From NCBI RefSeq assembly GCF_003951285.1, contig NZ_RXFQ01000014.1, positions 62,001 to 126,000 on the forward strand: a stretch of 64,000 nucleotides of DNA, given 5' to 3'. Origin of the DNA: Variovorax beijingensis (GTDB taxonomy: Bacteria; Pseudomonadota; Gammaproteobacteria; Burkholderiales; Burkholderiaceae_C). The translations under genes were made by a program, and so were the position numbers. Below, piece by piece: positions 1 to 8,565 of the stretch (position 1 is its first letter; each line of letters begins with the position of its first letter). Under the pieces are notes generated by a model, which saw only the letters and a program-made list of their open reading frames with translations, had not been told where the DNA came from and did not search any database.

Positions 1-1878
1 GTGGGCGGGCGTCATGTTGAGCCCCTGCACGTAGTAGAGCGAGGCCGGCGGATTGATCGCGAAGCCGAGCACGCCGGCGCCGATGGTGTTCCAGAAGGCC
101 ACGGCCACGAAGCACATGACGATCCACTTGTAGGCGCCGAGCCAGGGCATGGCCTGCGAGCGGCGCCAGGTCTGCAGCGCCTCCAGGCCGATCAGCGTGA
201 GCGGCACCACCTCGAGCGCCGAGAACACTGCGCCCACGGCGATCACCGAGGTCGGCGTGCCGGTGAAGTAGAGGTGGTGCAGCGTGCCCAGGATGCCGCC
301 GAACAGGAACACGATGGTCTCGGCGATGATGGCGCGGTTGGCGCTCTCGGTGCGCACCAGCCCCAGGCGCGTGAAGATCAGTGCGACCACGGCGGTGGCG
401 AACACCTCGAAGAAGCCTTCCACCCAGAGGTGCACCAGCCACCAGCGCCAGTACTCGATCATCGAGTAGTGGGTGTGCTGTCCCCAGACCAGCGAGGTCG
501 AATAGAAGCCGCCGATGCAGGTGGCCGACAGGAACACCATCGCGATCAGGCCGCGCGATGCCGAGGGCTTGACCAGTGCGGGCCACAGCGCGCGGCCCAG
601 CAGGAAGACCCAGAACAGCAGGCCCGCGAACAGCAGCAGCTGCCAGACGCGGCCCATGCTGGTGTATTCGAGGCCCTGGTTGCCGAGCCAGAAGCTGAAG
701 TCGACGCCGCGGCGCTGCAGCGTGCCGAGCCAGCCGGTCAGCGTGGAGCCGACCACGATGGCGATCAGCGCCCAGAACAGCACGTCCACCCCGAGCTTCT
801 GCAGCCTGGGCTCGCGGCCGGACAGCAGCGGCGCGATGTACAGGCCCGTGGCCAGCCACGCGGTGGCGATCCAGAAGATGCCCACCTGCGTGTGCACGGT
901 GCGGCTCACGACATAGGGCAGCAGCTCGGCCAGCGGAAGGCCGAAGAACGAGTCGCCCTCGACCGCGTAGTGCGCCGTGACGATGCCCATCGCGATCTGC
1001 AGCAGCATGAGGCCGATCACCGCGAAGAAATACTTGCGCGTGGCCTTCATGGAGGGTGTCGCCACCGCGCCCAGCAGCGGGTCCGCCTGGGGCGGCTGCG
1101 CTTCGGCTTCGTGCCGCTGGCTGCCGTGCAGCCACAGCATGGCCGCAATGGCCGCCAGCAGCAGGCAGATGCTGACCATCGACCAGACCGCGGCCGAGCT
1201 GGTCATGGTGTTGCCCACCAGCGGCTCGTGCGGCCAGTTGCTGGTGTAGCTCAGTCCCGTTTCTCCGGGCCGGTCGGTGGCCGCGGCCCAGGAGGTCCAG
1301 AAGAAGAACGCGGTGAGCGCCTGGCGGTCGGCCCGGTCGGGCAGCGTGCCCGGCGTCATCGCGTACTGGCCGCGCAGCGTGGCGAGCGAACTGTCGTCGC
1401 TGAACAGCGCGTCATAGTGCGCCGCCACCTCCCGGATCGCCTGCGCGCGGTCGGCCGGCACGGTGATCACGCCGCTGGCCGCGTCGTAGGTGTTGCGCCG
1501 CATCTGCTCGACCACCGTGGCCGCGAGCGCGCCGCGGTCCGCCGGGCTCAGCGAGTCGAAGTCCTTGCGAAAGGCCTGGGCATGGCGGTTGCGCAGCGCC
1601 ACGGCCTCGCGGTGCAGCCAGTCGGCGGACCAGTCGGGCGCGACGTAGCTGCCGTGGCCCCACACCGAGCCCAGCTGCTGTCCGCCGGTGGACAGCCAGA
1701 CCTGCTGGCCGCGCTGGATCTGCTCGCCGGTGAAGATCGGCTCGCCGTCGGCGCTGGAGACCGCGCTCGGAATCGGCGGCGCGGTCAGGTAGATCTGCAC
1801 GCCCAGGTAGCCGAGCGCGCCGAACGACAGCACGAAGATGAAGGCGAGCCAGCGCCACAGCCGGTTGTTGTTGCTCAT
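1..1878 (-). CDS. norB: Quinol-dependent nitric oxide reductase (qNorB), 3' end outside window
   Basis: Reduces NO to N2O at the cytoplasmic membrane with quinol as donor. The 626 codons present start at ATG 1878-1876. Residues ~10-30 form the first membrane helix, followed by the long periplasmic domain typical of the single-subunit qNor form, and then by many hydrophobic helices. The stretch with HTHYSMIEYWRWW and HLWVEGFFEV matches the heme-copper-like core of NorB. Family members are about 750 residues, so roughly the last 120 are missing beyond position 1. It is 35 bp downstream of the DUF2249 gene and probably cotranscribed with it from the FNR box at 2286-2299. Recognition as qNor is firm; cNor is excluded by the long N-terminal extension. 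Confidence 0.93.
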   Translation of the reverse strand, partial: MSNNNRLWRWLAFIFVLSFGALGYLGVQIYLTAPPIPSAVSSADGEPIFTGEQIQRGQQVWLSTGGQQLGSVWGHGSYVAPDWSADWLHREAVALRNRHAQAFRKDFDSLSPADRGALAATVVEQMRRNTYDAASGVITVPADRAQAIREVAAHYDALFSDDSSLATLRGQYAMTPGTLPDRADRQALTAFFFWTSWAAATDRPGETGLSYTSNWPHEPLVGNTMTSSAAVWSMVSICLLLAAIAAMLWLHGSQRHEAEAQPPQADPLLGAVATPSMKATRKYFFAVIGLMLLQIAMGIVTAHYAVEGDSFFGLPLAELLPYVVSRTVHTQVGIFWIATAWLATGLYIAPLLSGREPRLQKLGVDVLFWALIAIVVGSTLTGWLGTLQRRGVDFSFWLGNQGLEYTSMGRVWQLLLFAGLLFWVFLLGRALWPALVKPSASRGLIAMVFLSATCIGGFYSTSLVWGQHTHYSMIEYWRWWLVHLWVEGFFEVFATAVVALIFTRLGLVRTESANRAIIAETIVFLFGGILGTLHHLYFTGTPTSVIAVGAVFSALEVVPLTLIGLEALQTWRRSQAMPWLGAYKWIVMCFVAVAFWNTIGAGVLGFAINPPASLYYVQGLNMTPAH

Positions 1879-1913
1879 GGTGTTTCCTTCTTGGGAATTC
1901 GGATCGATGGTGC

Positions 1914-2204
1914 TCAGGCGCCGCCGCATCCACCGCAGCAGCCGCCGCTCGCATGCGCGTCGAAGGCCGGCACCTTTGTGATGGCCACGCGCCAGACCGA
2001 GGGGCCCTCCTCGAGGTAGTTCCATGCGAACCGGTCGGGCCATTGCGACTGGAACTGCGCATACAGCGGCCGCGGATCGTGGTCGTTCACCAGTTCGATC
2101 GCGTGGCCGACGTCAAGGGCGGCAAAGGTGGAGAAGATGTGCGCGTGGCGAAATTGCGGCTCGAGCCGGCGGACATCGATGATGGAGGATGGTGCGGATT
2201 TCAT
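1914..2204 (-). CDS. DUF2249-type small protein with Cys/Gly-rich tail
   Basis: A 96-residue protein that matches the DUF2249 pattern (LDVGHAIELVNDHDPRPLYAQF, then a W-rich segment ending in WRVAITKV). Such domains occur in denitrification and nitrosative-stress loci, but their biochemical role is not settled. The last ten residues, SGGCCGGCGG, carry three cysteines and look like a metal-binding or redox tail. It is the first gene of a probable two-gene operon with norB. A -10-like TAGCAT (2264-2259) lies at class II distance from the FNR box at 2286-2299, giving a predicted start of transcription near 2252. The link to NO metabolism is inferred from position. Confidence 0.75.
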   Translation of the reverse strand: MKSAPSSIIDVRRLEPQFRHAHIFSTFAALDVGHAIELVNDHDPRPLYAQFQSQWPDRFAWNYLEEGPSVWRVAITKVPAFDAHASGGCCGGCGGA

Positions 2205-2285
2205 GGGTTTTCCTCGGTGGGAGCGAAGGGATCTGAAAGGTGTATTTCGGATGCACCTATGCTAGGAAGGCGCGTGCGGCGCCGC

Positions 2286-2299
2286 TTGATCTGCATCAA
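2286..2299. promoter_or_regulatory. FNR/Anr box, perfect palindrome
   Basis: TTGATctgcATCAA, a perfect FNR/Dnr-type dyad. It lies between the divergent DUF2249-norB unit (minus) and the 137-residue protein gene (plus). A TAGCAT -10 element suits the minus promoter. On the plus side the box centre is exactly 41.5 bp from the A of the start codon at 2334. Confidence 0.85.
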
Positions 2300-2333
2300 C
2301 ATCGGGAGCGAAGGCAGCGGCGACGCTCGCGGC

Positions 2334-2747
2334 ATGCTTTCTCCTTCTTCATCTCTTTTCGACCAGCTGCTGCAGGCTGCGGCGGCCCAGCCCGAGCCCC
2401 AGCGCCTGCTGTTCGTGTTCGCCGAGGCCGAGTTGCCCGGCGACGCCGATGCGGCGCAGCGGGCACGTTTCGAGGCGGGGCAGGGCGGTGCGCTGACGCC
2501 TGTGGCCTGCGTGGAAAAAAGCCTGCCGGAGCTCAGCACCTACGCCGCGCTGGTGGCGGAATCGCGCCGCGCGAGCCTGCCCTGGCGCGTGATGTTCGCG
2601 GCCGGCCTGTCCGGCGCGAACGGCCAGCCGCCCTCGGCCGAACGCATCGAGAGTGCGCTGCAAGCCATGGTCGAGGGCGTGCGAAGCGGTGCCTTCGGCG
2701 GCTATCTCGCGCTCGACATCGAAGGCCGGCCGGTGCGGTTCGGCTGA
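2334..2747 (+). CDS. Conserved hypothetical protein, 137 aa, divergent from norB
   Basis: Start ATG 2334 was chosen because everything upstream in frame crosses the FNR box. There is no Shine-Dalgarno sequence in front of it, and the predicted class II FNR transcription start falls on the ATG itself, so the mRNA may be leaderless. The protein is soluble, without membrane segment or signal peptide. It contains LFDQLLQAA, QPEPQRLLFVFAEAELP, a central SLPWRVMFAAGL and a C-terminal GGYLALDIEGRPVRFG. I recall small proteins like this being labelled ribonucleotide reductase subunit alpha in some annotations, but I see no RNR motif, so that name should not be trusted. Function unknown; FNR control suggests a role in denitrification. 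Confidence 0.7.
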   Translation: MLSPSSSLFDQLLQAAAAQPEPQRLLFVFAEAELPGDADAAQRARFEAGQGGALTPVACVEKSLPELSTYAALVAESRRASLPWRVMFAAGLSGANGQPPSAERIESALQAMVEGVRSGAFGGYLALDIEGRPVRFG

Positions 2748-2759
2748 CGCGCGCCCCAG

Positions 2760-3632
2760 CTACTTTCGAGCGCCGCGGCGCGCCGCCAGCCGCTCCTGGA
2801 TCAGGCGGTCCTTGTCCTGCCACTGGGCTTCGATCCACTTGCGGATGTGCGCGCGCCGCGCCTTGTCGCCCGACGGGTTCGTGCCCAGCAGATGGGGCGG
2901 AATGGCGCGCTGGCGGACATCCACCGCCACGGCCCGCACGTCGCCGCTGAGGAGCGCCCAGAAGCTGGGCGTTCCCTCGGGGTAGACGATGGTCACGTCG
3001 AGCATCGCCTCGAACTGCCCGCCCATGGTGGCCAGCGCGACGCCAAGGCCGCCCGAGCGGGGCTCGAGCAGATGGCGGTAGCTGCTGTTCTGCGCGGCAT
3101 GCTTGGCCGCGGTGAAGCGCGTGCCCTCGACGAAGTTGATGACCGCGGTCGGAACGCGCTTGAACCTCTCGCAGGAACGCCGGGTGGTGGCGAGATCCCC
3201 GCGACCCTTGCCGCGGCCGCGCTTCATGAACGGAAAGTCGAGCGCCCACCACGCCAGCCCGATCACCGGCACCCAGATCAGCTCGCGCTTGAGAAAGAAC
3301 TTGAGGAAGGGAATGCGTCCGTGGAAAGTGCGCTGCAGCACCAGGATGTCGACCCAGCTCTGGTGGTTGCTCGACACCAGGTACCAGCCGCGCGGGTTCA
3401 GGCCTTCCACGCCCCGGATCTGCCAAGGCGCGGGGCACGCAAGTGCGATCCATGCGTTGTTGACGCCGACCCAGCCGCCGGCCAGCGCGTTCAGCACCCG
3501 GTCGCAGCCGGTGCGCACGCGCGCGGCCGGCACGAGCAGCTTGACCAGCGCCGGCGGCACCATCAGCGTGAACGCAAGCAGCGTGTTCACGCCGAGCAGC
3601 AGCCCGTTGAGCGCACCGCGCAGGGCAGCCAT
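2760..3632 (-). CDS. PlsC-type lysophospholipid acyltransferase (YihG-like)
   Basis: A 290-residue membrane-bound acyltransferase. N-terminal hydrophobic helix (residues ~5-28), then the NHQSWVD box (HX4D catalytic motif), LKRELIWVPVIG, and the FVEGTR substrate-binding box, in the order known for 1-acyl-glycerol-3-phosphate acyltransferases. The segment resembles the E. coli YihG branch rather than PlsC proper. The start ATG overlaps the stop of the nitroreductase gene by one base, so it is the last member of the long nar-linked chain. A role in adjusting membrane phospholipids under anaerobiosis is inference only. Confidence 0.83.
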   Translation of the reverse strand: MAALRGALNGLLLGVNTLLAFTLMVPPALVKLLVPAARVRTGCDRVLNALAGGWVGVNNAWIALACPAPWQIRGVEGLNPRGWYLVSSNHQSWVDILVLQRTFHGRIPFLKFFLKRELIWVPVIGLAWWALDFPFMKRGRGKGRGDLATTRRSCERFKRVPTAVINFVEGTRFTAAKHAAQNSSYRHLLEPRSGGLGVALATMGGQFEAMLDVTIVYPEGTPSFWALLSGDVRAVAVDVRQRAIPPHLLGTNPSGDKARRAHIRKWIEAQWQDKDRLIQERLAARRGARK

Positions 3633-4270
3633 CAGTCGCACGGCGCAAGCTGCGGCACGTCGCCCAGTTCGCTGACGTAGCGGCCGGGCGCGGGCCGCGC
3701 CGGACCGGCCTTCTGGGCGGTCACCGAGCCCACGCTGATGAAGCACAGCGGCTCGTCGTGCCGGTCCAGCGCGAACAGGCCGCGCAGCTCGTCCGATTGC
3801 AGCGCCTTGCCGCTGGTCAGCGCCGAGCCGTAGCCCAGGGCGGTGGCGGCCAGCAGCATGTTCTGGATGGCGCATCCGGCCGACAGGATGCGTTCGGTGG
3901 CCGGAATCTCCTCGTTGCCCGGGCCCATCCGCGCGACCGCGAGCATCAGCAGCGGCGCGCGGAAGGCCTTCTCGCGTGCCTGGCCCTGCTGCTCGGGCGT
4001 GGCGGCGGCATCGCGCTGCAGCAGGGCGCGTGCGAACACGTCGGCGAGCCGCCCGCGCTGCGGCGGCGGCACGACGACGAAGCGCCAGGGCACCAGGCCG
4101 CCGTGGTCCGGCGCCGAGGCGGCGGCGCCGAGGATCTGTGCGAGCTCGGCGCGATCGGGCCCCGGCGCACCGAGCCGCCTGGGCAGCACGGTGCGTCGCG
4201 CCTCCATCAGCGCGGCCAGTTGCCGCGCACTCGCGGGCGGCTCGGCCGCAGCGTGGGCCACCGCGTTCAT
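3632..4270 (-). CDS. Nitroreductase-family flavoprotein
   Basis: A 212-residue FMN-dependent NAD(P)H oxidoreductase of the nitroreductase fold (YdjA/RutE-like). Visible family traits: N-terminal arginine pair for FMN phosphate (MEARRTV), PDHGGLVPWRFVVV, the central helix SAGCAIQNMLLAATALGYGSALTSG, and a C-terminal FISVGSV strand. The start ATG overlaps the TGA of the ribonucleotide reductase gene (ATGA), which indicates translational coupling. Its substrate cannot be told from sequence. Neighbouring nitronate monooxygenase suggests that the operon handles organic nitro compounds or reactive nitrogen by-products of nitrate respiration. Confidence 0.85.
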   Translation of the reverse strand: MNAVAHAAAEPPASARQLAALMEARRTVLPRRLGAPGPDRAELAQILGAAASAPDHGGLVPWRFVVVPPPQRGRLADVFARALLQRDAAATPEQQGQAREKAFRAPLLMLAVARMGPGNEEIPATERILSAGCAIQNMLLAATALGYGSALTSGKALQSDELRGLFALDRHDEPLCFISVGSVTAQKAGPARPAPGRYVSELGDVPQLAPCD

Positions 4271-6672
4271 CCGCAGCTTCCGAGGTGCCCGCACTGCGTG
4301 CAGTAGTCGCAGCCATCCTTGCGGATCATGGCGTGGGCGCCGCATTCGGGGCACTTGGCACCCGCCATCGGGGCCGCGGCCGCAACCAGCGGCACCGGCG
4401 CGTCCGGCGCCGCGATGGCCTGGTCGCTGCGGCGCGCGATCAGCTGCTGGATCGCATAGGCGATGGCACCCACTTCGGAGTCGTGCCACATGGGCACCTG
4501 GGTGCCGTCGGCCTTCACGTGGTGGCCCAGGCGCACCGGCCCGCGGTCCCAGGCGACCTTGCGCATGTCGGCGAGTGCGCGTTCGAGAAAACCGCCGCGC
4601 GCGGCCAGCGACAGCAGCCGCATGCTCGCGGTGATCCATTGCTGCGACTCGCCGCTCTGGCCCACCGGCATGAAGAATTCCACCGCCCGCTCCCGGCCGT
4701 CGGCCAGCGGCAGGAACGACACCACCAGGTAGAGCGTCTGCTGCCCCTGCTGCGTCCAGTACTCGATCTTCTCGGCCACGGCATTCAATGCGCCCTTCGG
4801 GCGGCTCTCGATCATGGCGCGCATCGGATCGGCTGCAGCGCCGTCGGCGGCGGGGCGGGCCTCCGGCTGCACCGCCGGCGCGACCTCCAGCACGGAGCCC
4901 AGGATGCTGTTGGGCCGGTAGGTGGCCAAGCCCTTGAGGCGGGCGGTCCAGGCCTGCAGGTAGAGGCCCTTGAAGTCCTCGTAGGGATAGTCGGCGGGCA
5001 CGTTCACCGTCTTCGAGATGGCGGTGTCGACGAAGGGCTGCACCGCTTCCATCATGGCCAGGTGGCCGGCCGCGGACATCGACTGGGCCGAGACGAAGTA
5101 CGGCGGCAGCCGCTCGGTGTCGCCGCCCAGGAAGCGGTACAGCCGCCAGGCGTGGTCCTCCACGTCATACTTGGAGCTGCTGCCGTCGGCCTCGCGCTTC
5201 TTGCGCCGGTAAGTCCAGGAGAACGCCGGCTCGATGCCGTTCGAGGCGTTGTCGGCGAACGCCAGGCTCACGGTGCCCGTCGGTGCAATGGACACCAGGT
5301 GGCTGTTGCGGATGCCGTGCATGCGGATCTGCTCCTGCAGCGCGGGATCCAGGCGGCTGGCGAAGGTGCCGCGCGCAAGGTAGCGCTCGGCGTCGAACAG
5401 CGGGAAGGCGCCTTTCTCGCGTGCCAGCGCCACCGAGGCGGCGTAGGCCGCATCCCGCAGGCAGCGCGCGATGCGCACCGCCATGGCCCGGCCCTCGGGC
5501 TGGTCGTAGCGCAGGCACAGCATCGCGAGCGTGTCGCCCAGGCCCGTGAAGCCCACGCCGATGCGGCGCTTGGCCATGGCTTCGGCGCGCTGCTGGGGCA
5601 GGGGCCAGAAGGTGAGGTCCAGCACGTTGTCGAGCGCGCGCACCTGCAGCGCCACGGCTTCGCCGAAGCGCGCGAAATCGAAGTGCGCCGCACTGCCGAT
5701 GCCGAACGGATGCTCCACGAAGCGCGTCAGCACGATCGGCCCGAGGTCGCAGCACCCGTACGGCGGCAGCGGCTGCTCGCCGCAGGGGTTGGTCGCCTCG
5801 ATGTGCTCGCAGTAGCGCAGGTTGTTGTCGTTGTTGATGGTGTCGGTGAACAGGATCCCGGGCTCGGCGAAGTCGTAGGTCGAGCGCATCACCAGGTCCC
5901 ACAGCTCGCGCGCCGGCAGGGTTCGGTAGACCCAGCTGCCGTCGGCAGCCTGGGCCGCACCGCGCGCGATCAGCTCGGCGCCCGGTTTGGCGCTGTGCAC
6001 CAGGGGCCATGCCTCGTCGTCCGCCAGCGCGCGCATGAACTTGTCGGTCACCGCCACCGACACGTTGAAGTTGTTCCAGCGCCCGGGCGTGCGCTTGGCC
6101 GTGATGAAGTCCAGCACGTCGGGGTGGTCGATGCGCAGCACGCCCATCTGCGCGCCGCGGCGCGCGCCTGCGCTTTCCACGGTGGCGCAGGAGCGGTCGA
6201 ACACGTCGATGTAGCTGCACGGGCCCGATGCCGTGGACGCGGTGGTGCGCACCTGCGCGCCGCGCGGCCGGATGCGCGAGAAGTCGTAGCCGACGCCGCC
6301 GCCGCGGCGCATGGTTTCGGCCGCTTCGCGCAGCGCCTCGTAGATGCCCGCGTAGCCACCGGCGTCCTGGCCCTGGATGCAGTCGCCCACCGGCTGCACG
6401 AAGCAGTTGATCAGCGTGGCCTCCAGGTCGGTGCCCGCGGCGCTCATGATGCGGCCGGCGCCGATCGCGCCGGCGCGCAGGTTGGCGAGGAAGCGCGCCT
6501 CCCACTGGGCGCGCTCTTCCTCGGCTTCGACCGAGGCCAGCGCCCGCGCCACGCGTGCGAACAGGGCCTCGACGTCGGCTTCGCCGGGCTTCAGGTATTT
6601 TTCGCGCAGCACGTCGCGGCTGATGGGCTGCACGGGCAGCGGCTCCATCTTTCTGGCGTCTTCGCGCTTCAT
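4267..6672 (-). CDS. nrdJ: Adenosylcobalamin-dependent (class II) ribonucleotide reductase
   Basis: An 801-residue enzyme that makes deoxyribonucleotides with coenzyme B12 and therefore needs no oxygen. Key features: N-terminal ATP-cone-free start, active-site cysteine segment LINCFVQPVGD, NFNVSVAVTD, radical cysteine in NPCGEQP (Cys ~297), GIRNSHLVSIAPTGT, and a C-terminal zinc-ribbon/shuttle tail with CPECG and CTQCG pairs. Length fits monomeric or dimeric class II enzymes. It overlaps genes on both sides (ATGA), so it is expressed with nar genes. This makes sense physiologically: class I RNR fails without O2, and this gene keeps DNA synthesis running during nitrate respiration if B12 is available. 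Confidence 0.93.
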   Translation of the reverse strand: MKREDARKMEPLPVQPISRDVLREKYLKPGEADVEALFARVARALASVEAEEERAQWEARFLANLRAGAIGAGRIMSAAGTDLEATLINCFVQPVGDCIQGQDAGGYAGIYEALREAAETMRRGGGVGYDFSRIRPRGAQVRTTASTASGPCSYIDVFDRSCATVESAGARRGAQMGVLRIDHPDVLDFITAKRTPGRWNNFNVSVAVTDKFMRALADDEAWPLVHSAKPGAELIARGAAQAADGSWVYRTLPARELWDLVMRSTYDFAEPGILFTDTINNDNNLRYCEHIEATNPCGEQPLPPYGCCDLGPIVLTRFVEHPFGIGSAAHFDFARFGEAVALQVRALDNVLDLTFWPLPQQRAEAMAKRRIGVGFTGLGDTLAMLCLRYDQPEGRAMAVRIARCLRDAAYAASVALAREKGAFPLFDAERYLARGTFASRLDPALQEQIRMHGIRNSHLVSIAPTGTVSLAFADNASNGIEPAFSWTYRRKKREADGSSSKYDVEDHAWRLYRFLGGDTERLPPYFVSAQSMSAAGHLAMMEAVQPFVDTAISKTVNVPADYPYEDFKGLYLQAWTARLKGLATYRPNSILGSVLEVAPAVQPEARPAADGAAADPMRAMIESRPKGALNAVAEKIEYWTQQGQQTLYLVVSFLPLADGRERAVEFFMPVGQSGESQQWITASMRLLSLAARGGFLERALADMRKVAWDRGPVRLGHHVKADGTQVPMWHDSEVGAIAYAIQQLIARRSDQAIAAPDAPVPLVAAAAPMAGAKCPECGAHAMIRKDGCDYCTQCGHLGSCG

Positions 6673-7904
6673 GCCGTGGCGCCCCCCGTCGACGTGGCGG
6701 GGCGGATGCCGCCGAGCAGCCAGCGCATCAGGTCGCGGACCGGGCGGATCTCGCTGCCGAAGGGCAGCGCCCCCGCGCCGCGGAAGAACAGGCCACGGTC
6801 GACGTGGCCTTCCAGCGCGTGCCCCAGTGTCTTGTCGATGCAGAACTGGCCCCAGCTCGGGGTGCCGTCGCGCAGGCCGCAGTGCGCCAGGCAGTCGAAG
6901 CGCATGGTGCAGCTTTCCTTCTTGTGCGCCTTGTGCTGCAGCCGCTCCTCCAGCCGCAGGTACTTGTCCAGCCACGGCGTGCGCACTGCGCGCGCGGGCA
7001 GGCCCGCCGTGCTGACGAACTCGACGATGTCGGCGGGCTGGGCGTCGGCCAGCACCTGCTTGAAGGCCGGGTGCGCATCGCATTCGGCGGTCACCGCGAA
7101 GGCGGTGCCCAGCTGCACCGCCGCGGCGCCGAGGCCCTGCAGGCGCCGGATGTCTTCCAGGCTGCCGATGCCGCCGGCCGCAATCAGCGGAATGCGGCCC
7201 TCGAGGCCGGCCGTCTTGAAGAATTCGAGCACCTGCGGAATGGCGACGTCGAAGTCGAAGCGCGGGTCCTGCAGGTCGGCCACCTTGGCAGCGCCCAGGT
7301 GGCCGCCCGCGAGCCGGGGATGCTCGATCACGATGGCATCGGGCAGGCGCCCCTTCTTCTCCCACTTGCGCACCACCAGCTGCACGCCGCGCGCATCCGA
7401 GAGGATGGGAATGAGCGCCACCTCGGGATGGTCGCGCGCGAGTTCGGGCAGGTCCAGCGGCAGGCCCGCGCCCACCACCAATGCGTCGATGCCGCAGGCC
7501 ATGGCGTGGCGCAGGTAGGCCTCGTAGGCGGTCAGCGCCTTCATCACGTTCACGGCCACGAGGCCGCGCCCGCCGGAGAGATCGCGCGCCCGCGCGATCT
7601 CGCGGCCCAGCGCCTCGAGGTTGGCGGCATCGATGCGCTGCCCGGCATCCGGCTCGGCGTTCAGGTGGGCCGTGCGGGCCATCAGGTCGGGATGCAGCCG
7701 GCGCAGGTCGACGGCCGAGATCGTGCCCATGCCGCCCAGCCCGGCGACCGTGCCGGCGAGCCCGCCGGCCGACACGCCGACACCCATGCCGCCCTGAATG
7801 ACAGGGAGGAGTTCGGCGCCCTTCAGGCGCCAGTTGCGCAGGCCCGAATCGCGCGAAAGCGCTTCCAGGGCGACTGCTGTCTCGTCAGAGGATCGATCCA
7901 TCAT
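6669..7904 (-). CDS. Nitronate monooxygenase family FMN protein
   Basis: About 411 residues with the TIM-barrel fold of nitronate monooxygenase/2-nitropropane dioxygenase: VIQGGMGVGVSAGGLAG near the N-terminus, LAVNV-like strand, VVVGAGLPLDLPEL, the phosphate-binding IPLIAAGGIGSLEDIRRL and GAAAVQLGTAF. It carries an extra C-terminal segment with four cysteines (CLAHCGLRDG region, FCIDKTLG), typical of the subgroup found with class II RNR and nar genes. Start is uncertain: ATGs at 7913, 7904 and 7901 are all possible and all lie inside the 3' end of the carbonic anhydrase gene. Oxidises nitronates in characterised relatives; under anaerobiosis another reaction may be relevant. Confidence 0.85.
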   Translation of the reverse strand: MMDRSSDETAVALEALSRDSGLRNWRLKGAELLPVIQGGMGVGVSAGGLAGTVAGLGGMGTISAVDLRRLHPDLMARTAHLNAEPDAGQRIDAANLEALGREIARARDLSGGRGLVAVNVMKALTAYEAYLRHAMACGIDALVVGAGLPLDLPELARDHPEVALIPILSDARGVQLVVRKWEKKGRLPDAIVIEHPRLAGGHLGAAKVADLQDPRFDFDVAIPQVLEFFKTAGLEGRIPLIAAGGIGSLEDIRRLQGLGAAAVQLGTAFAVTAECDAHPAFKQVLADAQPADIVEFVSTAGLPARAVRTPWLDKYLRLEERLQHKAHKKESCTMRFDCLAHCGLRDGTPSWGQFCIDKTLGHALEGHVDRGLFFRGAGALPFGSEIRPVRDLMRWLLGGIRPATSTGGATA

Positions 7905-8565
7905 GTTCCACATAAGGTTGATAGGGGCCGGTACCGGCGTTGGAGGCGAGCGAGGCGGGCACGAAGTCGCCCGCCTGGGCATCGAACACATGGACTTCGC
8001 CTTCCTCGATCACGTAGTGCCAGCCATGCAGCGTGAGCGCGTTGCGCTCGACGCGGCTGCGCACCATCGGGTAGGCCATCAGGCGCTCGAGCTGCAGCAC
8101 GACGGCGCGCTGTTCGCTGCGGCGCAGCGCGGCGGGGCTGGGACGCACCGGCAGCAGGGCCTCGTCGGCCAGCCGCAGCCATGACTTCAGCGCGACCGCT
8201 TCGTCCGCCACGCCTTCGTAGGCCGCGCGGATCGCGCCGCAGTGGCTGTGGCCGCACACGACGATGCGTTCGACCTTCAGCTCGAGCAGCGCGAATTCGA
8301 TCGCGGCCACCGTGCCATGCAGCCCGTGCGATCCGTCGCAGGGCGGCACGAACGCACCGACGTTGCGGATGATGAAGAGCTCGCCCGGACCCGTGCCCGT
8401 CAGCAGGTAGGGCATCAGCCGCGAGTCCGAGCAGCCGATGAAGAGCGTCTTCGGATGCTGGCCTTCGGCGACCAGGTCCTGGAAGCGCTGCTGGTGCCGC
8501 GGAAAATAGTCGGAGCGGAACCTGCGCAGGCGCAAGAGCAGGTCGTCAGGTTCCTGGGCGGTCAT
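7885..8565 (-). CDS. Beta-class carbonic anhydrase
   Basis: A 226-residue zinc enzyme interconverting CO2 and bicarbonate. The three zinc ligands are visible as Cys45 in CSDSR and His106/Cys109 in GHSHCG, with the Asp/Arg dyad of CSDSR. No signal peptide, so it is cytoplasmic. It sits inside the nar chain, overlapping the PPIase gene (ATGA) upstream and the nitronate monooxygenase start downstream. Nitrate respiration consumes protons and produces CO2, so local bicarbonate balance is a plausible role, but that is inference. A recent or separate promoter is not seen. Confidence 0.92.
   Translation of the reverse strand: MTAQEPDDLLLRLRRFRSDYFPRHQQRFQDLVAEGQHPKTLFIGCSDSRLMPYLLTGTGPGELFIIRNVGAFVPPCDGSHGLHGTVAAIEFALLELKVERIVVCGHSHCGAIRAAYEGVADEAVALKSWLRLADEALLPVRPSPAALRRSEQRAVVLQLERLMAYPMVRSRVERNALTLHGWHYVIEEGEVHVFDAQAGDFVPASLASNAGTGPYQPYVEHDGSIL

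Noticed and set aside
1..2019. Long open frame on the plus strand opposite norB
   Set aside because: Composition is His/Arg/Gln-rich without any domain; the minus strand encodes an unmistakable NO reductase.
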